The translations under genes and the position numbers were made by a program. A model generated the notes under the pieces. It was not told the origin of the DNA and did no database searches. It saw nothing but the letters and a program-made list of their open reading frames with translations. Below are positions 61,635 to 64,000 of a DNA stretch of 64,000 nt, one piece after another. This DNA is from Chryseobacterium sp. KACC 21268 (GTDB taxonomy: Bacteria > Bacteroidota > Bacteroidia > Flavobacteriales > Weeksellaceae), in the NCBI GenBank assembly GCA_028736075.1, contig CP117875.1, positions 2,356,001 to 2,420,000 of the forward strand, in the 5' to 3' direction. Numbering within the stretch: the stretch's first letter is position 1; the number at the start of each line of letters is the position of its first letter.

Positions 61635-62108
61635 ATGGCAACAAATAAAGAACAACGCGATTCCAACAAAAATAGAGTAGAAGAGCCAGTAGCCGCTTAC
61701 GGAGCAGTCACTTCTGTGTTCAATAGATTTGCAATAAAAGATGACTACAAACTGTTGAAAAAAGCAAGAGAAGGCTTGAAAACAGACGTATTCTATTCAC
61801 TTGCTGATGCCATCAAGATGCCAGAGAAAGCTTTGGCATCTGTCATCAATCTTTCTCCAAGGACCATCAGCAATTACAGAGATCAGGAAAAAGGACTAGA
61901 CCCGATCTACAGCGAGCATCTATTAAAATTGATCAATCTTTATAGTTTTGGAAAGGAGATCTTTGGAAATTTGGATGAGTTTACCCTATGGATGAACCGT
62001 CCTTTTTGGAATTCCAGTGATAAGCCGATAGATTTTATTTCCACTTCTGGAGGTGTAGATCTGATCTACGAAGAGATAGAAAAACTAGCCCAAGGTTATC
62101 CTGTATAA
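61635..62108 (+). CDS. Xre/MbcA/ParS-type antitoxin (second copy)
   Basis: About 157 residues from ATG 61635; an in-frame ATG at 61593 lies within the promoter and is rejected. R-V-E-E-P-V-A-A-Y-G-A near the start repeats the EPVAxYG motif of the antitoxin at 46279. A helix-turn-helix follows (A-S-V-I-N-L-S-P-R-T-I-S-N-Y-R-D-Q), then the DUF2384 part. Overlaps the RES gene by TAATG. Confidence 0.9.
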   Translation: MATNKEQRDSNKNRVEEPVAAYGAVTSVFNRFAIKDDYKLLKKAREGLKTDVFYSLADAIKMPEKALASVINLSPRTISNYRDQEKGLDPIYSEHLLKLINLYSFGKEIFGNLDEFTLWMNRPFWNSSDKPIDFISTSGGVDLIYEEIEKLAQGYPV

Positions 62109-62575
62109 TGCTCGTTTACAGAATTGTCCACAAAAGATATGCGGACTCTCTCTTTGCGAGTGGCTTGGAAGGAAGATGGAACCACGAAGGTAAAAAAGTA
62201 CTTTACACAGCCGAGAGTATTTCTCTTGCCTATCTGGAAACACTTGCGCATCGCAAAGGATTGGGATTCAATAAGGACTTTAGGATTATGGTCATCAAAA
62301 TTCCTATCAATACAGAAATTCAAACGGTTGAATCCTCCGATTTGTCAAAAAGCTGGCGGGATTTTAGGAATTATTCGGATTGTCAAAAGATTGGAAATGC
62401 TTGGTTTGATGCTGATGAAAAGCTATGTTTAAAAGTGCCTTCCGCGGTCGTTCCTGAAAATTGGAATGTCGTCATCAATACCTTTCATAAAGATTTTAAA
62501 AAAGTAAAATTAATTGACGTTCTCGATTTTGAGCCTGATGATAGATTGGAACAAATTATAAAACAGTACAAATAA
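62108..62575 (+). CDS. RES-domain toxin (second copy)
   Basis: A 155-residue RES toxin. R23 in E-G-R-W-N, Y33, S37 and E44 correspond to the active residues of the copy at 46741. The two toxins are clearly different in sequence, so they are not a recent duplication. The gene overlaps both the antitoxin before it and kdsB after it by TAATG. Confidence 0.92.
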   Translation: MLVYRIVHKRYADSLFASGLEGRWNHEGKKVLYTAESISLAYLETLAHRKGLGFNKDFRIMVIKIPINTEIQTVESSDLSKSWRDFRNYSDCQKIGNAWFDADEKLCLKVPSAVVPENWNVVINTFHKDFKKVKLIDVLDFEPDDRLEQIIKQYK

Positions 62576-63297
62576 TGAAAGTTATCGCAGTCATTCCTGC
62601 CCGTTACAATTCCACCAGATTTCCTGGCAAAATGATGGAAATTTTGGGTAATAGAACTATTATTACAACAACGTATCAGAATGTTGTAGAGACTGGTTTG
62701 TTTGATGAAGTCTTCGTGGCTACAGATTCCGAAATTATCTTTGATGAAATTTCCAAAAATGGCGGAAAAGCCGTAATGACAGGCGAACACGAAACAGGAA
62801 GTGATAGAATTGCCGAAGCTGTTCGAAACATCGATTGTGATATTGTCATCAATGTTCAGGGCGATGAACCTTTTCTTAAGAAAGAACCTTTAAAGCAATT
62901 GATTGATGTTTTTGCCAAGGACGAAAAGAAAGAGATTTCATTGGCTTCATTGAAAATTCAATTGAAAGAATCTGATGAAATTCAGAATCCTAATAATGTG
63001 AAAGTCATCACGGATATTAATGGGTTTGCCTTGTATTTCAGCCGTTCTGTGATTCCTTTTCATCGCGAATTGTCGTACAATGTCAAGTATTACAAACATA
63101 TTGGCGTCTATGCTTTTAGGAAAGAAGCTTTGCTTAAGTTTTCGTCTTTGGAAATGACACCTATGGAAATTTCGGAAAAATTAGAGCAATTGCGCTATTT
63201 GGAAAATGGAATGAAAATTAGGCTGGTAGAAACTGATTTTGTAGGAATTGGAATCGATACGCCGGAGGATCTGGAAAAAGCAAAAATGCTACTCTAA
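62575..63297 (+). CDS. kdsB: 3-deoxy-manno-octulosonate cytidylyltransferase (CMP-KDO synthetase)
   Basis: A 240-residue nucleotidyltransferase that activates KDO for lipopolysaccharide inner-core assembly. N-terminal [23 protein letters not shown], and the late [11 protein letters not shown] are family signatures. The ATG overlaps the RES toxin stop, an unusual partner for an essential envelope gene. Confidence 0.95.
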   Translation: MKVIAVIPARYNSTRFPGKMMEILGNRTIITTTYQNVVETGLFDEVFVATDSEIIFDEISKNGGKAVMTGEHETGSDRIAEAVRNIDCDIVINVQGDEPFLKKEPLKQLIDVFAKDEKKEISLASLKIQLKESDEIQNPNNVKVITDINGFALYFSRSVIPFHRELSYNVKYYKHIGVYAFRKEALLKFSSLEMTPMEISEKLEQLRYLENGMKIRLVETDFVGIGIDTPEDLEKAKMLL

Positions 63298-63361
63298 CTG
63301 ATTAATATCTTTTTTAGCACTTTTTAATATTTCCACAGAATCGAGAACTTAATAAAAATCC

Positions 63362-63369
63362 TATCTTTG
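63362..63369 (+). promoter_or_regulatory. Promoter -7 element of the exported protein gene
   Basis: TATCTTTG, an exact TAnnTTTG element, 18 bp before ATG 63388. No clear -33 motif. Confidence 0.55.
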
Positions 63370-63387
63370 GATTCTTAAAAATTCTGA

Positions 63388-64000
63388 ATGAAAAAAATAA
63401 TTCTCATATTCTCCATTATATTTTCCATTTTCATTTCTGCCCAAACAGCTACAGAGATCATCGACAAAAACATCGAGAATTCTGGTGGCCTTACCAATTG
63501 GAAACTTCTGAACACGGTTCAAATCCAAGGAAGAGTTACACTTGGCGTGAATGACGAATATCCTATTAAAATCTATCAACAACGTCCCAATCTCAGCAAA
63601 ACTGCAATGGTTGTTGGCGGAAAAGAAACGCCCGTTGAAGGTTATGATGGCAAGAATGGATATGCGATGAATTATGCGCAAAACAAGCTTCAGCAATACA
63701 ATGATTACATTCCCGAAAACTTCGACAACGATTTTATCGATTGGGAAAACAAAGGTTTTGAAGCTAAATTTCTAGGGAAAGAAAAAATTAACGATCAACT
63801 TTATTTCAAGGTCGAATTGACGAAGAATGTCAACAAAACAATTTATTACTTCGATGTCAGAAATTATATGTTGTTTCGTGAGATCAAAAAGGATGAGATC
63901 CTGACCTATTCTGATTATAAAAAAGTAGGACAATTATTAATGCCTTACAGAATCGAATCGTCTTCACCTAAGAAAGATAGCGATTACGTGATGACAATCA
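63388..64000 (+). CDS. Exported protein, LolA/outer-membrane lipoprotein-sorting-like, cut by window end
   Basis: The first 204 residues of a protein that continues past the window. A signal peptide ends near F-I-S-A-Q and is followed by T-A-T-E-I-I-D-K-N-I-E-N-S-G-G, then beta-rich sequence with Y-D-G-K-N-G-Y-A-M-N and Y-Y-F-D-V-R-N-Y-M-L. The pattern fits the outer-membrane lipoprotein-sorting (LolA-like) fold common in Bacteroidetes, but the missing C-terminus leaves the family open. Confidence 0.75.
   Translation, partial: MKKIILIFSIIFSIFISAQTATEIIDKNIENSGGLTNWKLLNTVQIQGRVTLGVNDEYPIKIYQQRPNLSKTAMVVGGKETPVEGYDGKNGYAMNYAQNKLQQYNDYIPENFDNDFIDWENKGFEAKFLGKEKINDQLYFKVELTKNVNKTIYYFDVRNYMLFREIKKDEILTYSDYKKVGQLLMPYRIESSSPKKDSDYVMTI

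Noticed and set aside
1-64000. CRISPR arrays, rRNA genes or complete insertion sequences
   Set aside because: I looked for regularly spaced direct repeats, rRNA signatures and transposase motifs and found none in this window.

Overview
The window is AT-rich DNA from a Bacteroidetes genome, most likely a flavobacterium of the Chryseobacterium/Weeksellaceae group. I base this on the promoter element TAnnTTTG seen before several genes and the SRP RNA, the Bacteroidetes-style tra gene set (DUF4133/DUF4134, TraG, TraJ-TraN), single-chain E1 alpha+beta dehydrogenase, GIN-domain lipoproteins and the menA/menB pair. The genus is an inference; no 16S gene is present.

Region 1 (about 1-28,360) is the right-hand part of an integrative conjugative element. 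It runs in one direction: a relaxosome gene end, relaxase, ParA ATPase, TraE and TraF, a VirB4-type TraG ATPase carrying an inserted DnaJ domain, four consecutive secreted proteins sharing a C-terminal motif, TraJ to TraN, a small gene broken by an in-frame amber codon, a VirD4-type coupling protein, an M23 peptidase, two large cargo or accessory proteins, a lipoprotein and a 1733-residue methylase-helicase. After a non-coding stretch with a strong terminator and a 13-bp inverted repeat come a small gene and a large serine recombinase. The recombinase reading frame ends inside a tRNA-Arg(ACG) gene on the opposite strand, which marks the probable attachment site. The left end of the element lies outside the window.

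Region 2 (28.4-45 kb) is ordinary chromosome: a substrate-binding lipoprotein, CPBP protease, rdgB, rnz, branched-chain 2-oxoacid dehydrogenase E1, a GbsR-type regulator followed by DCC and TIGR01777 proteins, an ECF sigma factor with an unusual anti-sigma/SusC-plug/vWA fusion, dihydrolipoamide dehydrogenase, a patatin and an alpha/beta hydrolase.

Region 3 (45-64 kb) mixes housekeeping with defence and stress genes: a voltage-gated K+ channel, an Xre-RES toxin-antitoxin pair ahead of a Nif3-like gene, a zinc-ribbon family protein that has lost all its cysteines, GIN proteins, menB and menA, the SRP RNA, an antitoxin-PIN pair, a glycosyltransferase, an EVE-like domain fused to a PD-(D/E)XK nuclease (a candidate modification-dependent restriction enzyme), a phosphohexomutase, an aminotransferase, a second Xre-RES pair overlapping kdsB, and the start of an exported protein cut by the window end.

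The strongest leads for something undescribed are the J domain inside the conjugation ATPase, the EVE-nuclease protein at 56.2-57.7 kb, the sigma/anti-sigma/vWA fusion, and the recombinase-tRNA overlap.
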